Notes: generated by a model not told the origin, from the letters alone. Shown: positions 24,730 to 33,443, counted from the first letter of the stretch. The stretch is DNA of 64,000 nucleotides from Hymenobacter terricola (GCF_017921975.2 NZ_JAGEMO020000001.1:372001-436000); one strand, 5' to 3'. Numbers and translations are program-made.

Positions 24730-26847
24730 ATGAAAGCGAAAATTTTACTCGCCGGCGGGCTGCTACTGTCCGCCCTGGCGGCCCGGCAGGAAGCCCGGGC
24801 CCAGGCTTCGGGGGCTAATAACAACGTCATCATCTACATCGGCGACGGTTTCGGGCTGGCTCCCAAAACGGCCGCGCGCATGGCCATGGGCCAGGGCACC
24901 ACGGGCAAGCGCTTCCCCTCCGATGCCGGCTTTCAGGTGCTGAACCTGGATAAGCTGAAATACAACGCCACCGTCACCACCCACTCGCTGAACTCCTGGA
25001 TTACGGATTCGGCCCCCGGCGCGTCGGTGTATGCCTGCGGCAAGCCCGGCAAGCAGGACAACGAAGTCATCGCCCTGAACCCCGGCACGGGCGCGGCCAT
25101 CGAAACCATTCTCGAAGCCGCCAAGAAGCAGGGCTATGCCGTGGGCCTGGTGAGCACGGCCCGCATCACGCACGCCACGCCGGCCGCTTTCGCCAGCCAC
25201 ATCTGGTTCCGCGACCTGGAGGATTACATTTCGGCCCAGTACATTGCCTCGACGGAGACGCAGTACGAAGCCATTTTCAACAGCAGCCCCACGGCCTCGT
25301 ACCGCTACACAGCGGCCCGCGACTGGGTGCTGCCCGCCCCCAAAGTAGGCGTAGAACTGGACGTATTGCTCGGCGGCGGGGCCCGGCATTTCATGCCCCG
25401 CACCCGCACGGCGGCCAGCACCTACGAAACCATTGTGGACCGCAACGGTGCGGCTATCATCGACCCCGCTACCGGCGTGGCCGCCACCCTCAAGGGTAAC
25501 CGCGCCGATGACGTGGACCTGGTGAGCTACGCCGTGACCCAGCGCAACTACGGCTACGTGAACAGCCGCGACGCCCTCAACAACATCAACCTCAGCCAGT
25601 ACGGCCCCGGCGGCAAGAAGCTGCTGGGCCTGTTCAACGCCTCGCACGTCAACTACGAGCAGGACCGCCAGACCAGCGCCGCCTGGGAGCCCTCGCTGGC
25701 CGAGATGACCCACATGGCCATCGAAGTCCTTAAAGCCAAGAGCAACGGCAAGGGCTTCTTCCTGATGGTGGAAGCCGGCCGCATCGACCACCTGGAGCAC
25801 GCCAATACCGGCGGCATCTCGGTGGTGGCCAACCCCGCCGGCGGCAACCAGTACACCGTCGATGCCGACAAGCCGACCTATGCCCCCGGCGGCGGCGAGG
25901 CCAACTACATCGCCACGCCCACCACGGTGCGCACCGCCAACGTGTACGCTTCGGACTACATGATTAAGGAGGTGATGGCCTTCGACTACGCCGTGGCCGA
26001 GGGCCGTGCGCTGCTCGCCACGCCCACTACCACCGGCAAAACCCTGATTTTTAGCACTTCCGACCACGAGTGCGGCGGCTTCGCCGTGACGGGCCTGCAC
26101 GACGAGGCCGACGCCCAGCAGAACGGCACCAAAATCCGGACGTATTCGGGCCAGATTGGCAAGTCGGTAGCGGCCGAGGCGGGCTATGCCACCCCCACCA
26201 ACCTCGTGCGCGGCGATGGCGGCGCGGGCGGCTGGTTCCCTGATTACGTGATGAATACCTTCCAGGGTAAGGACTACCCGCAGCCGGCTTCGGCCACGGG
26301 CAAGCGCATCGTGGTGGCTTATGGCTCGAACCCGCTCACCAACGGCAACGGCACCCGCGCCAGCACCGGCGTGGGCACCAACCAGGGCGCCACGCCCGGC
26401 AACCACACGCCCCAGGACATCTGGGTCGGGGCCGAAGACAACACCAACCTGCCCACCGACGCGGCGGCCATCACCGGTCAGGGCCTGCTCGACAACACGT
26501 CCATCACGCCCATCATGGCCCGCTTCCTGGGCCTGACGAACTTCTTCACCACCATCACCCTGCGCACCCTGCCCGGCAAGCCCGATAACGCTACGGGCTT
26601 GCAGCTCAGCCCCGTGCCGTTCAGCACCCGGTTCGACGTGGCCTTCACGCTGCCCGCGCCCGGTGCCGTCACGGTCGAGCTGTTCGACGAAATGGGCCGC
26701 CGCGTGCAAAGCGTGGTCACCAACCAGACCTTCAGCACCGGCGCCCACTCCGTCGCCGTCGATGGTACCCGCCTGAGCGCCGGTCTCTACATCGCCGCTG
26801 TCACGGTGAACGGGCAGATTGTGAGCAAGCGCACGATTAAGCTGTAG
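24730..26847 (+). CDS. Alkaline phosphatase with T9SS sorting domain
   Basis: A 705-residue secreted alkaline phosphatase (PhoA superfamily). After the signal peptide come NVIIYIGDGFG (metal ligand Asp39), ITDSAPGAS (Asp93 and nucleophile Ser94), GLVSTARITHATPAAFASH, MVEAGRIDHLEHAN and FSTSDHECGGFAVTG. Together these provide the Zn/Mg site. About 80 C-terminal residues (LQLSPVPFSTRFDVAFTL ... LFDEMGRRVQSV ... LSAGLYIAAVTVNG ... KRTIKL) are a T9SS sorting domain, so the enzyme should act at the cell surface or outside, releasing phosphate from organic esters. The upstream 160 bp is AT-rich and may hold phosphate regulation, but no defined Pho box could be recognised. A long palindrome with T-run follows. 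Confidence 0.93.
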   Translation: MKAKILLAGGLLLSALAARQEARAQASGANNNVIIYIGDGFGLAPKTAARMAMGQGTTGKRFPSDAGFQVLNLDKLKYNATVTTHSLNSWITDSAPGASVYACGKPGKQDNEVIALNPGTGAAIETILEAAKKQGYAVGLVSTARITHATPAAFASHIWFRDLEDYISAQYIASTETQYEAIFNSSPTASYRYTAARDWVLPAPKVGVELDVLLGGGARHFMPRTRTAASTYETIVDRNGAAIIDPATGVAATLKGNRADDVDLVSYAVTQRNYGYVNSRDALNNINLSQYGPGGKKLLGLFNASHVNYEQDRQTSAAWEPSLAEMTHMAIEVLKAKSNGKGFFLMVEAGRIDHLEHANTGGISVVANPAGGNQYTVDADKPTYAPGGGEANYIATPTTVRTANVYASDYMIKEVMAFDYAVAEGRALLATPTTTGKTLIFSTSDHECGGFAVTGLHDEADAQQNGTKIRTYSGQIGKSVAAEAGYATPTNLVRGDGGAGGWFPDYVMNTFQGKDYPQPASATGKRIVVAYGSNPLTNGNGTRASTGVGTNQGATPGNHTPQDIWVGAEDNTNLPTDAAAITGQGLLDNTSITPIMARFLGLTNFFTTITLRTLPGKPDNATGLQLSPVPFSTRFDVAFTLPAPGAVTVELFDEMGRRVQSVVTNQTFSTGAHSVAVDGTRLSAGLYIAAVTVNGQIVSKRTIKL

Positions 26848-26882
26848 CGGACTTTCAGTCCGCGAATGAACCGCCAGCTACC

Positions 26883-26987
26883 AAGAACGTCATGCTGAGC
26901 GAAGCCGAAGCATCTCTACCGCAATAGTAATTAACTTACTAATGTGGTAGAGATGCTTCGGCTTCGCTCAGCATGACGTTCTTTTTT
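26883..26987. repeat. Long palindromic repeat, copy A (REP/MITE-like)
   Basis: Perfect 38-bp arms (26883-26920 and 26946-26983) flank a 25-nt AT-rich loop and are followed by TTTT. The arms start AAGAACGTCATGCTGAGC and end GAAGCATCTCTACC. Copies B (34349-34449) and C (49374-49482) share the same words. It lies between convergent genes (alkaline phosphatase and methyltransferase) and could also terminate transcription. Confidence 0.85.
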
Positions 26988-26993
26988 ATCGTT

Positions 26994-27908
26994 CTACTTC
27001 ACGTTCCGCGCCACCACAAACATCCGGTCGCCAAACCGGCCCGTCAGCTTGTTCAGGTAATACGTGGGGTATTGGCCAGCCAGCTTGCTCACCTTCTCCA
27101 CCACGCTGCCGCCCAGGCGGATATTCTTTGGCGGCTTCACCGGGTTCAGCAATTCTGCCACTTCAAAACCCTGCTTTTTGAGCATTTTGGTGATGGTAGC
27201 GGGCGTGAATTCGAAGAGGTGATAGGGCGGAATATCCATCTTGCGCTCCTTGCCCAGCGCCCCATATGCCGCAAAGCCCAGGCGCACGGTGGGCAGGTTG
27301 AGGGTGGCGGGCAGGGCCAGCACCAGCAGCCCACCCGGCTCCAGAATGCGGTGGAACTTGGCCAGCGTGGCGCTGGGCGAGAGCAGGTGCTCCAGCACGT
27401 CGCCCATGTAGGCGAGGTCGAACTGGTTTTCGCGGAAGTCCTCGGTGGTTTCGATGTTGCCCGTCACCACCGGCAGGTGCAGCTCGCGGCGGGCAAAATC
27501 GGCCGCGTGCTCGGATATTTCCAGGCCGTGGGCCTCCCAGCCCAGGGCTTCGAGGCTTTTGAGGGTGTAGCCGGGGCCGCAGCCCACGTCGAGGTAGCGG
27601 AACTTGCGGCCGGGGTACTTCGCCAGAATATAGTTCGTGAACTTGTCGGGCCGGACGTGGTTTAAAGCACTCTGCTTCTGGCCTTCTTCGATGAAAACGA
27701 CGTCCTGCTGGGTCCGGTCGTAGTTGGGGCGCTCGGTGAAATAGTCCTTGCCGTAGAGCCGCTCCAGCTGCGCGGGTGTGGGCTGGGGGTCGAGAAACAT
27801 CAGGTCGCAACTGCGGCACTGGGTACCTTGCAGCCGTTGGCCTTCAAATTCGTAGTAAAAGGGCAGCTTCTTAAAATCGGTGCTGCCGCACAGGTCGCAG
27901 GTACGCAT
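26994..27908 (-). CDS. Class I SAM-dependent methyltransferase with N-terminal zinc ribbon
   Basis: A 304-residue protein. Residues 1-40 hold a Cys4 zinc ribbon (C4-x2-C7 ... C31-x2-C34, with CRSCDLMFLDPQP). This is followed by a class I methyltransferase domain with SAM motif I YLDVGCGPGYT (106-113) and the post-II segment DLAYMGDVLEHL. The layout resembles methyltransferases of polysaccharide or glycan modification that begin with 'CxxCg...C..Cg..f.np', but the substrate is unknown. A perfect TACCTTTG box (minus strand 27913-27920) ends 4 nt before the ATG, so the mRNA is probably leaderless. A 20-bp palindrome overlaps the region just upstream. Confidence 0.85.
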   Translation of the reverse strand: MRTCDLCGSTDFKKLPFYYEFEGQRLQGTQCRSCDLMFLDPQPTPAQLERLYGKDYFTERPNYDRTQQDVVFIEEGQKQSALNHVRPDKFTNYILAKYPGRKFRYLDVGCGPGYTLKSLEALGWEAHGLEISEHAADFARRELHLPVVTGNIETTEDFRENQFDLAYMGDVLEHLLSPSATLAKFHRILEPGGLLVLALPATLNLPTVRLGFAAYGALGKERKMDIPPYHLFEFTPATITKMLKKQGFEVAELLNPVKPPKNIRLGGSVVEKVSKLAGQYPTYYLNKLTGRFGDRMFVVARNVK

Positions 27909-27912
27909 GGTG

Positions 27913-27941
27913 CAAAGGTAGGAACGCACCACGGTGCGTTC
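27913..27941 (-). promoter_or_regulatory. Leaderless -7 box with adjoining 20-bp palindrome
   Basis: Minus-strand TACCTTTG occupies 27913-27920. Immediately upstream, GAACGCACC (27922-27930) and GGTGCGTTC (27933-27941) form a perfect 9-bp inverted repeat with a 2-bp centre. The palindrome would lie between the -7 and -33 elements, the position of an operator. Confidence 0.5.
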
Positions 27942-28055
27942 ACTCGTTGCACTGCCGGAACACAAGTGCGTGCCAGCGGCAGTAAAATTTCAAACCACGG
28001 CTGTTCAATGGCCGAACGCGCCGTGGCGTGTGCCGACAGTCAATCAATTAATCGT

Positions 28056-29033
28056 ATGCTCGACGTTCTCATCATCGGCGCCGGCCCCGTGGGCCTCGCC
28101 TGCGCCCTCGAAACCCAGCGCAAAGGCCTCAAAGCAGCCATCGTGGAAAAGGGCGCGCTGGTCAATTCCCTGGTGGGCTACCCCACCAACATGGAGTTTT
28201 TCTCCACGCCCGAGCTGCTCGAAATCGGCGGTTACCCGTTTCCCACCGCGCACTACAAGCCCCTGCGCGAAGATGCCCTCGACTACTACCAGCGCGTGGC
28301 CCGCGACGAAAAGCTGACCATCCGCCTGCACGAGAAAGTGCTGAGCATGAGCGGTGAGCAGGGCGATTTTCTGGTCGAAACCAGCCAGGGCAAAATCCGG
28401 ACCCGCAACGTCATCGTGGCCACCGGCTTCTACGACCTGCCCAACCCGCTCAACGTGCCCGGCGAGGACTTGCCCCACGTCAGCCACTACTACAAAGAGC
28501 CGTACCAGCACGTCCTGCAACACGTCGTCGTCATCGGCGCGAAGAATTCCTCGGCCAAAGCCGCGCTGCAAATGACCCGCGCCGGGGCCAGGGTCACGCT
28601 CATCGTGCGCGGCCCTGAGGTCAGCAACTCCGTGAAATACTGGATTCGCCCCGACCTCGTCAATCGCATTGCCGAGGGCCGCATCACGGCGCATTTCAAC
28701 ACCACCATCACGGCCATTACGCCCGAGGCGGTGGAAGTCCTCACGCCCGAGGGGCCGCTCCGCATCGCCACCGATTTCGTGTATGCCCTCACCGGCTACC
28801 ACCCCGACGAGGCCCTGCTCGGCCGCCTCGGCGTGGAGCCCGACCCGGCCGACGAAGCCCGCGCTCCGCTCTTCGACCCCGCCACGCACGAAACCACCCA
28901 GCCCGGCGTGTTCGTGGCCGGCACCGTGTGCGGCGGCCGGGCCACCAGCCGCTGGTTTATTGAGAACGGCCGGCACCACGCGCAGCTCATTGCCGCGCAT
29001 ATTGCCGGCCAGCTCGCGCCACAGCTCGCCTGA
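28056..29033 (+). CDS. ypdA: YpdA-family bacillithiol disulfide reductase
   Basis: A 325-residue flavoprotein of the YpdA family, thought to reduce bacillithiol disulfide with NADPH and so maintain the thiol pool. The FAD-binding motif is LIIGAGPVGLACALE (8-13 GAGPVG). SLVGYPTNMEFFSTPELLEIGG is the YpdA-specific segment. A second nucleotide-binding motif is VVVIGAKNSSAKAAL near residue ~155, and the C-terminal flavin segment is GVFVAGTVCGG. There is no CxxC redox pair, in keeping with YpdA. The start is the ATG at 28056. The gene is divergent from the methyltransferase. It implies the cell makes bacillithiol, though no bsh genes are in the window. Confidence 0.88.
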   Translation: MLDVLIIGAGPVGLACALETQRKGLKAAIVEKGALVNSLVGYPTNMEFFSTPELLEIGGYPFPTAHYKPLREDALDYYQRVARDEKLTIRLHEKVLSMSGEQGDFLVETSQGKIRTRNVIVATGFYDLPNPLNVPGEDLPHVSHYYKEPYQHVLQHVVVIGAKNSSAKAALQMTRAGARVTLIVRGPEVSNSVKYWIRPDLVNRIAEGRITAHFNTTITAITPEAVEVLTPEGPLRIATDFVYALTGYHPDEALLGRLGVEPDPADEARAPLFDPATHETTQPGVFVAGTVCGGRATSRWFIENGRHHAQLIAAHIAGQLAPQLA

Positions 29034-29064
29034 CGTGCTGGTGGCGAAAGGCTAACTACTGCGC

Positions 29065-30522
29065 TTAGCGTGGGCTGCCGCGGTAAGTGCTGACGTCGAC
29101 GGTCCGGAAATTTCCACCGTATTTGGTGCTAACGGCCGTAAAAATTTCGTTGGCGAGGGTGGCGTAGCCGCGCGGGGTGAGGTACACGCCATCGAGACTG
29201 AAGATGTTGCCGGCCAGGTAGGTGCCCGTGCTAGTAGCGGCGCTGGTGGCAAAGCCGCCGCTGGCCACGGTGCGGAAGAAGGCATTGGCATCGAACAAGG
29301 CCAGCTTGCGGGCCGTGGCCGCGTTCACCAGAACCAGGTTGAATGCCGTGGTGGCGGCCGCTACCTGCGCCTGCTCCACGTCGTCGAGCACAAAGGCGCT
29401 GGGAATGGGGTTGAGGGCGTCGGTGCCGAACGGCCGCGTGGTATCAACGCCATTGGCCGTCAGGAAAGCGGCGAAGCCGGCGGCGGGCTGCCCGCTTTGC
29501 GCGTACACGTACCGCCAGGGCGCGTCGGTGGCCTGGTTGAGATACCCCAGAAAGGCTGCCGACGGCAGGGTGAGCAGTTGCCGGCCGCCGCTGGCGTCGC
29601 GGATGTCGGCGGTCGTAATCACCTTGCGGTTGCCCGAGGTGGCGCCGCCCGCTACGGCCCCGGTCATCACCACCAGGCTCGATATGCTGCGGGCCGTGAG
29701 GATGGCCTTAAAGCTGGGGCCCACGGCGGTGAAGTACGGGAGGCTGGTGACCTCGGGAATGGTGCTGATAAGCCCTTTGGCGCCGCCAGCCATCAGCGCA
29801 TCCAGCAGGCGGGTGGTTTTGAGCGTAAATGTGTCCGTGCGCGTCAGTGGAGCGGTGGCAGAAGCCCCGCCGGCCATGGCAAAGTCAAAGACGTCGCTGG
29901 TGCCCATCCACTCGGTAAAAAAGGTGGGTTTGATGGCGGTCACCGTGGCCCGCACGCGCTGCAAGTAGGTTTGGTTGGGCGTGGCAGTGGGCGTGATGCG
30001 CTCAAAGTAGGGGTTGCCCAGGAGGCCGCCGTAGCCCACGGTTTCAATGTCGGCCATGCGCAGGCCGGGAACCCCCAGGTTGTTTATCGGCTCTACATAC
30101 TTGGCGTAGAGCACCTGCGGGGTCGCCGTCCGGATGCCCGAGCTGGTGGTCACCGGCACCAGAACGGGCATAATGGGCGCGGTGGCCGTGGCCGTGGTGT
30201 AGCCGGTCAGGTGCAGGTAGCCCGAGCCGTTGGCGTAGTCGATGTTGAAGAACGGCTGGTTGAAATCGCTGCCGTTGGCCCCCCGGAACTGTTCCGACAG
30301 GATGTTGGGGTAGGTGTACATCTGGCCTTCGCGGCACAGGCCGCCGTCGGCGTAGCCGGCCGTAAAGGAGCTGCCCACGGCAATGTAGCGGGAGAAATCG
30401 GCCGTAGAGGCCTGCTGTGCAGGTTCTTCGGTGTGTTTCTGGCAGCCGGCCAGCGCGATAGCCACTCCCGCCGAAAGCAGTGAGATTTTCCGAAGCATCA
30501 GGTTAGGGAAGCGGTTTTTCAT
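29065..30522 (-). CDS. SGNH-like lipoprotein, probably catalytically inactive paralogue
   Basis: A 485-residue lipoprotein (lipobox IALAGC, Cys27), paralogous to the next gene along its whole length. Block I reads AVGSSFTAGYADGG, with the Asp of GDS replaced by Ser51. The block III equivalent reads WMGTSDVFD instead of GNND. Block V reads LDGVYLTPRGY, so the catalytic His has become Tyr447. The neighbour has GNND and DGVHP. The protein therefore probably keeps the fold but not the hydrolase activity, perhaps as a binding protein. It is last in a FadL-SGNH-SGNH order on the minus strand, downstream of a terminator (30617-30656), so it may have its own promoter. A start 24 nt downstream is possible. 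Confidence 0.82.
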   Translation of the reverse strand: MKNRFPNLMLRKISLLSAGVAIALAGCQKHTEEPAQQASTADFSRYIAVGSSFTAGYADGGLCREGQMYTYPNILSEQFRGANGSDFNQPFFNIDYANGSGYLHLTGYTTATATAPIMPVLVPVTTSSGIRTATPQVLYAKYVEPINNLGVPGLRMADIETVGYGGLLGNPYFERITPTATPNQTYLQRVRATVTAIKPTFFTEWMGTSDVFDFAMAGGASATAPLTRTDTFTLKTTRLLDALMAGGAKGLISTIPEVTSLPYFTAVGPSFKAILTARSISSLVVMTGAVAGGATSGNRKVITTADIRDASGGRQLLTLPSAAFLGYLNQATDAPWRYVYAQSGQPAAGFAAFLTANGVDTTRPFGTDALNPIPSAFVLDDVEQAQVAAATTAFNLVLVNAATARKLALFDANAFFRTVASGGFATSAATSTGTYLAGNIFSLDGVYLTPRGYATLANEIFTAVSTKYGGNFRTVDVSTYRGSPR

Positions 30523-30614
30523 AAGCAGCTGAAAAGGGTGGTGAGACAATCCGTTTCACCAAAAGTCATTACCTCGGCAAGGTAGCGGATTTAAATTGCT
30601 GATTAATAAGACAC

Positions 30615-30658
30615 AAAAAAGAAGCACCTTCCCCAGCCGGGGAAGGCGCTTCTTTTCG
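30615..30658 (-). terminator. Strong intrinsic terminator between the two SGNH genes
   Basis: The arms 30617-30634 and 30639-30656 (18 bp, one mismatch, 4-nt loop) have a GC-rich core CCTTCCCC/GGGGAAGG and an A-run on the left, which is a U-tract for leftward transcripts. Confidence 0.9.
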
Positions 30659-30680
30659 TTGGTTGCTAGGTGAGAAATTA

Positions 30681-32108
30681 CTACGGGAATACCACGCCGC
30701 GGTAAAGGTTGGCGTTCACGCCCTGGAAGGAGCTGCCGTATTTGGCGTTGATAACCTTCAGGATTTCGTTGGCCACCACGGCGTAGCCGCGCGGGGTGGG
30801 GTGCACGCCGTCGAGGCCGAACAGGTTGCCCGACAGGTAGCCGGCCGTGTTGTTGGCGGCATTCGCTACGTAGCCGTTGGCAGCCACGTTGCGGAAGAAG
30901 GCATTCGCATCGAAAATGGCCAAGTTCCGCGACGTAGCTGCAGTGGTCAGCGCCGAGTTGAACGATGCCGTGGCCGAGGCTACCAGGCCTTGCTCCACAT
31001 CGTCGAGCACAAAGGCGCTTGGAATGGGGTTGCCGACGGTAGCGCCAAACGCTTGCGTAGTATCGATGCCAAACGAGGTCAGGTAAGGTCCTAGGGCTGC
31101 GCGGGGCTGGTTGGCTTGCGCCAGCAGGTAGCGCCACGGCGCACCCGTGGGCCGGCCCAGCAAGCCCAGAAAGGCCGAAGAAGTGAGCGTGAATAGCTGC
31201 CGTCCGCCGCTGGCATCGCGAATGTCGGCGGTGGCAATCGACTTGCGGTTGCCCGAAGCGGCATTGCCAGCAGCAGCGCCGGTCAGCGCGACCACACCGG
31301 GCACGCTGTTCGCAACGAGGGTGGCTTTAAAGCTCGGCCCTACCGTGGTGAAGAAGGGAATGCCGGTTACGTCAGGAATGGTCGAAACTACGCCTTTGGC
31401 CCCGCCCGCCACCAGGGCATCGAGCACCAGGCCCGTGTTGGTGGTGAAAGTAGCTACCGGGGTCAGCGAACTGGCTGCCCCGCCGGCCGTGGCGTAGCCC
31501 AGCACGTCGTTGTTGCCCAGCCATTCGGTGAAGAAGGTGGGTTTGAGAGAGGCCACCGTGGCCTGCACGCGCTGCAAGTAGGTTTGCAGCGGCGTGGTAT
31601 CGAGAGTGATGCGCTCGAAGTAAGGATTGCCCGCTACGCTGCCGTAGCCGGGCGTCAGAATGTCCGACATGCGAATGCCGGGCACCCCGAGGTTGTTAAT
31701 CGGGTCGGTGAACTTGGTGTACAGCGGCGCGGCGGCCGTGCCACCCCGCAGGGCCAGGCTCGTGGTCACGTTGGCTGTAACGGGCGAACCCGTGGCCGTG
31801 AAGCCGGTCAGTTTCAGGTAGCCTGAGCCGTTGCTCTGGGCCTCGGTGAAAAGGGGCTGCACGAAGCTGCCGCCGCCCACCTGGGCAAACTGCTGCGACA
31901 GGATGTTCGGGTAGGAGTTGAGCTGGCCTTCGCGGTACAGGCCACCATCGGAGTAGCCCGCCGTGAGCGAGTTGCCAATGGCGATGTAGCTGGAGAAATC
32001 GGCCGAGCCGGCCGATACTTTTGGTGCGTCAATGTCGGGCTGGCAGCCGGCCAAACCCAGGCCCAGCAGGCCCACTACCGGAGCGGTACACTTGATAAAG
32101 AATTTCAT
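30681..32108 (-). CDS. SGNH/GDSL-like hydrolase lipoprotein
   Basis: A 475-residue lipoprotein (lipobox LGLAGC, Cys22), predicted to sit in the outer or inner membrane facing the periplasm or surface. SGNH blocks: AIGNSLTAGYSDGG (Ser47; GDS changed to GNS), block III WLGNNDVLGY, and block V LDGVHPTPRGY with Asp/His436. Ser, Asn and Asp-x-x-His are thus present. The conserved N-terminal segment LYREGQLNSYPNILSQQF is shared with its paralogue. It lies 33 bp downstream of the FadL-type porin gene, so both are probably one transcript. A plausible role is hydrolysing lipids so the porin can import the fatty acids. Confidence 0.85.
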   Translation of the reverse strand: MKFFIKCTAPVVGLLGLGLAGCQPDIDAPKVSAGSADFSSYIAIGNSLTAGYSDGGLYREGQLNSYPNILSQQFAQVGGGSFVQPLFTEAQSNGSGYLKLTGFTATGSPVTANVTTSLALRGGTAAAPLYTKFTDPINNLGVPGIRMSDILTPGYGSVAGNPYFERITLDTTPLQTYLQRVQATVASLKPTFFTEWLGNNDVLGYATAGGAASSLTPVATFTTNTGLVLDALVAGGAKGVVSTIPDVTGIPFFTTVGPSFKATLVANSVPGVVALTGAAAGNAASGNRKSIATADIRDASGGRQLFTLTSSAFLGLLGRPTGAPWRYLLAQANQPRAALGPYLTSFGIDTTQAFGATVGNPIPSAFVLDDVEQGLVASATASFNSALTTAATSRNLAIFDANAFFRNVAANGYVANAANNTAGYLSGNLFGLDGVHPTPRGYAVVANEILKVINAKYGSSFQGVNANLYRGVVFP

Positions 32109-32141
32109 GTGAGAAGGTACTGGAATCGGGTGGGAAAAGGC

Positions 32142-33443
32142 TTAGAATTTGTAGTGCAGGCCGACGCCGGGAATGAAGATGTCGGTGCGGTACGTGCCCG
32201 CTACCCGGTCCGTGGTGCCGTTGTCGAGCAGTTGGCCCTGGGTCTGGGTGCGCTGACGGAAAGCTTCGAAGAGAAACGAGGCGTCCACGCCGAAATGCTC
32301 CGTGACCAGGTACGACAGGCCCGCGGTGGCTTGTACGCGGTCGGCATCCGGGGTTTCGGGGCCCACGTAGCCGTCCTTCACCGCCGAGAAGTCGTACGCC
32401 GTACCTAAGCGCACGGTCAGCTTATCGTCCACTTTGTATTGGCCACCCAGGCGGAAGGCCAGCGCATCCTGATAAAAACGCTTCGAGGTGCTGAAGTTGT
32501 TGCCGCCCACCAGGCCGTCGGTGGTGCCGTTGCCGTTGTTACCGCTGAAGCCGAAGTCCAGGGTGCGGTAAGCACTCCAGAACGTGAGCGAGGCGTCCAG
32601 ACCGATGGTCAGCTGCTCATTCGGCATCACGCCGATGCCGATGCTGGCCACGGCCGGCAGGGGCAGCGTGGCCGTGAAGCTGGTGGCCGTGAAGCTGCGG
32701 TTGATAAGGGCCGCGCTGGCCGAGCCCGTGGCCGGCAGCCCCGAATACGTAACGCTGCCGTTGTCCACGGTGGCGTCAATCTTGGAGCGGTAGCTTATGC
32801 CCACGCTCAGCTTGTCCGACGGCTTAAAGAAAATGCCGGCGTTGTAGCCGAACTGCGTTTTGGTCTTGCCGTCGAGCGTGATGTGGCCGGGGCCGGTGGG
32901 CAGCGGCAGGTCTTTTTGCAGGTTCACCGAGCCATAGGCCAGAATCATCAGGCCCGCGCCCACACTCAGGGTAGGGGTGATGGCGTACGAAGCGGTAGGC
33001 TGCACGTACACCGATTGCAGCGTGATTTCGGTGAGGGCGTAGCGGCCCTCCCAGCCATCGGCGTACTTCAGGGTGCTGCCGTAGGGCGTGTACACGGCCA
33101 CGCCAAACTTGTATTTGGCGTCTTTGGGCCCGAAGCCGGCGTAGAAGTTGAAGGGCACCACGAGCTTGTTGTCGAGGCTTTGCTGGATACCGGTGTTGTC
33201 GCCGCGGAAGCTGGACCGGGCCAGGGCCGCGTTCACGCCCACTTGCACGCCGTTGTCGCGCACCATGGCCAGGGCGCCGGGGTTGTAGAACATAGCGGCC
33301 TGGTCGAGCGACAAGCCCACGCCTACGCCCCCCATACCGATGTTTTTCTGCCCGCCTAGGTTCACTTGAAAGCCGCTGGCGGAGGCCGCCGACACGCTGG
33401 CCAGCAGCGTACCCCCCATGAGGAGTAGTGTTTTTATTGTCAT
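32142..33443 (-). CDS. OmpP1/FadL/TodX family outer-membrane transport protein
   Basis: A 433-residue outer-membrane beta-barrel of the FadL family, which moves long-chain fatty acids or other hydrophobic compounds. The signal peptide is MTIKTLLLMGGTLLASVSAASA. After it comes the diagnostic N-terminal hatch GFQVNLGGQKNIGMGGVGVG followed by AAMFYNPGALA, equivalent to the 'N-P-A' segment of FadL. Further strands include YGSTLKYADGWEGRYALTE and the final barrel residue Phe (GVGLHYKF). The start is the ATG at 33441-33443. It leads the probable operon with the SGNH lipoprotein genes. Confidence 0.93.
   Translation of the reverse strand: MTIKTLLLMGGTLLASVSAASASGFQVNLGGQKNIGMGGVGVGLSLDQAAMFYNPGALAMVRDNGVQVGVNAALARSSFRGDNTGIQQSLDNKLVVPFNFYAGFGPKDAKYKFGVAVYTPYGSTLKYADGWEGRYALTEITLQSVYVQPTASYAITPTLSVGAGLMILAYGSVNLQKDLPLPTGPGHITLDGKTKTQFGYNAGIFFKPSDKLSVGISYRSKIDATVDNGSVTYSGLPATGSASAALINRSFTATSFTATLPLPAVASIGIGVMPNEQLTIGLDASLTFWSAYRTLDFGFSGNNGNGTTDGLVGGNNFSTSKRFYQDALAFRLGGQYKVDDKLTVRLGTAYDFSAVKDGYVGPETPDADRVQATAGLSYLVTEHFGVDASFLFEAFRQRTQTQGQLLDNGTTDRVAGTYRTDIFIPGVGLHYKF

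Noticed and set aside
24763-26748. A 661-codon open frame opposite the alkaline phosphatase
   Set aside because: It is a shadow frame of a GC-rich gene: the sense strand carries all phosphatase motifs and a T9SS domain, while the antisense product is Gly/Val/Arg-rich without a known fold.
30556-31137. A 193-codon minus-strand frame overlapping the SGNH gene and running through the terminator
   Set aside because: It is out of frame with the clearly conserved SGNH lipoprotein, and its Arg/Pro-rich product reads through an 18-bp terminator hairpin.
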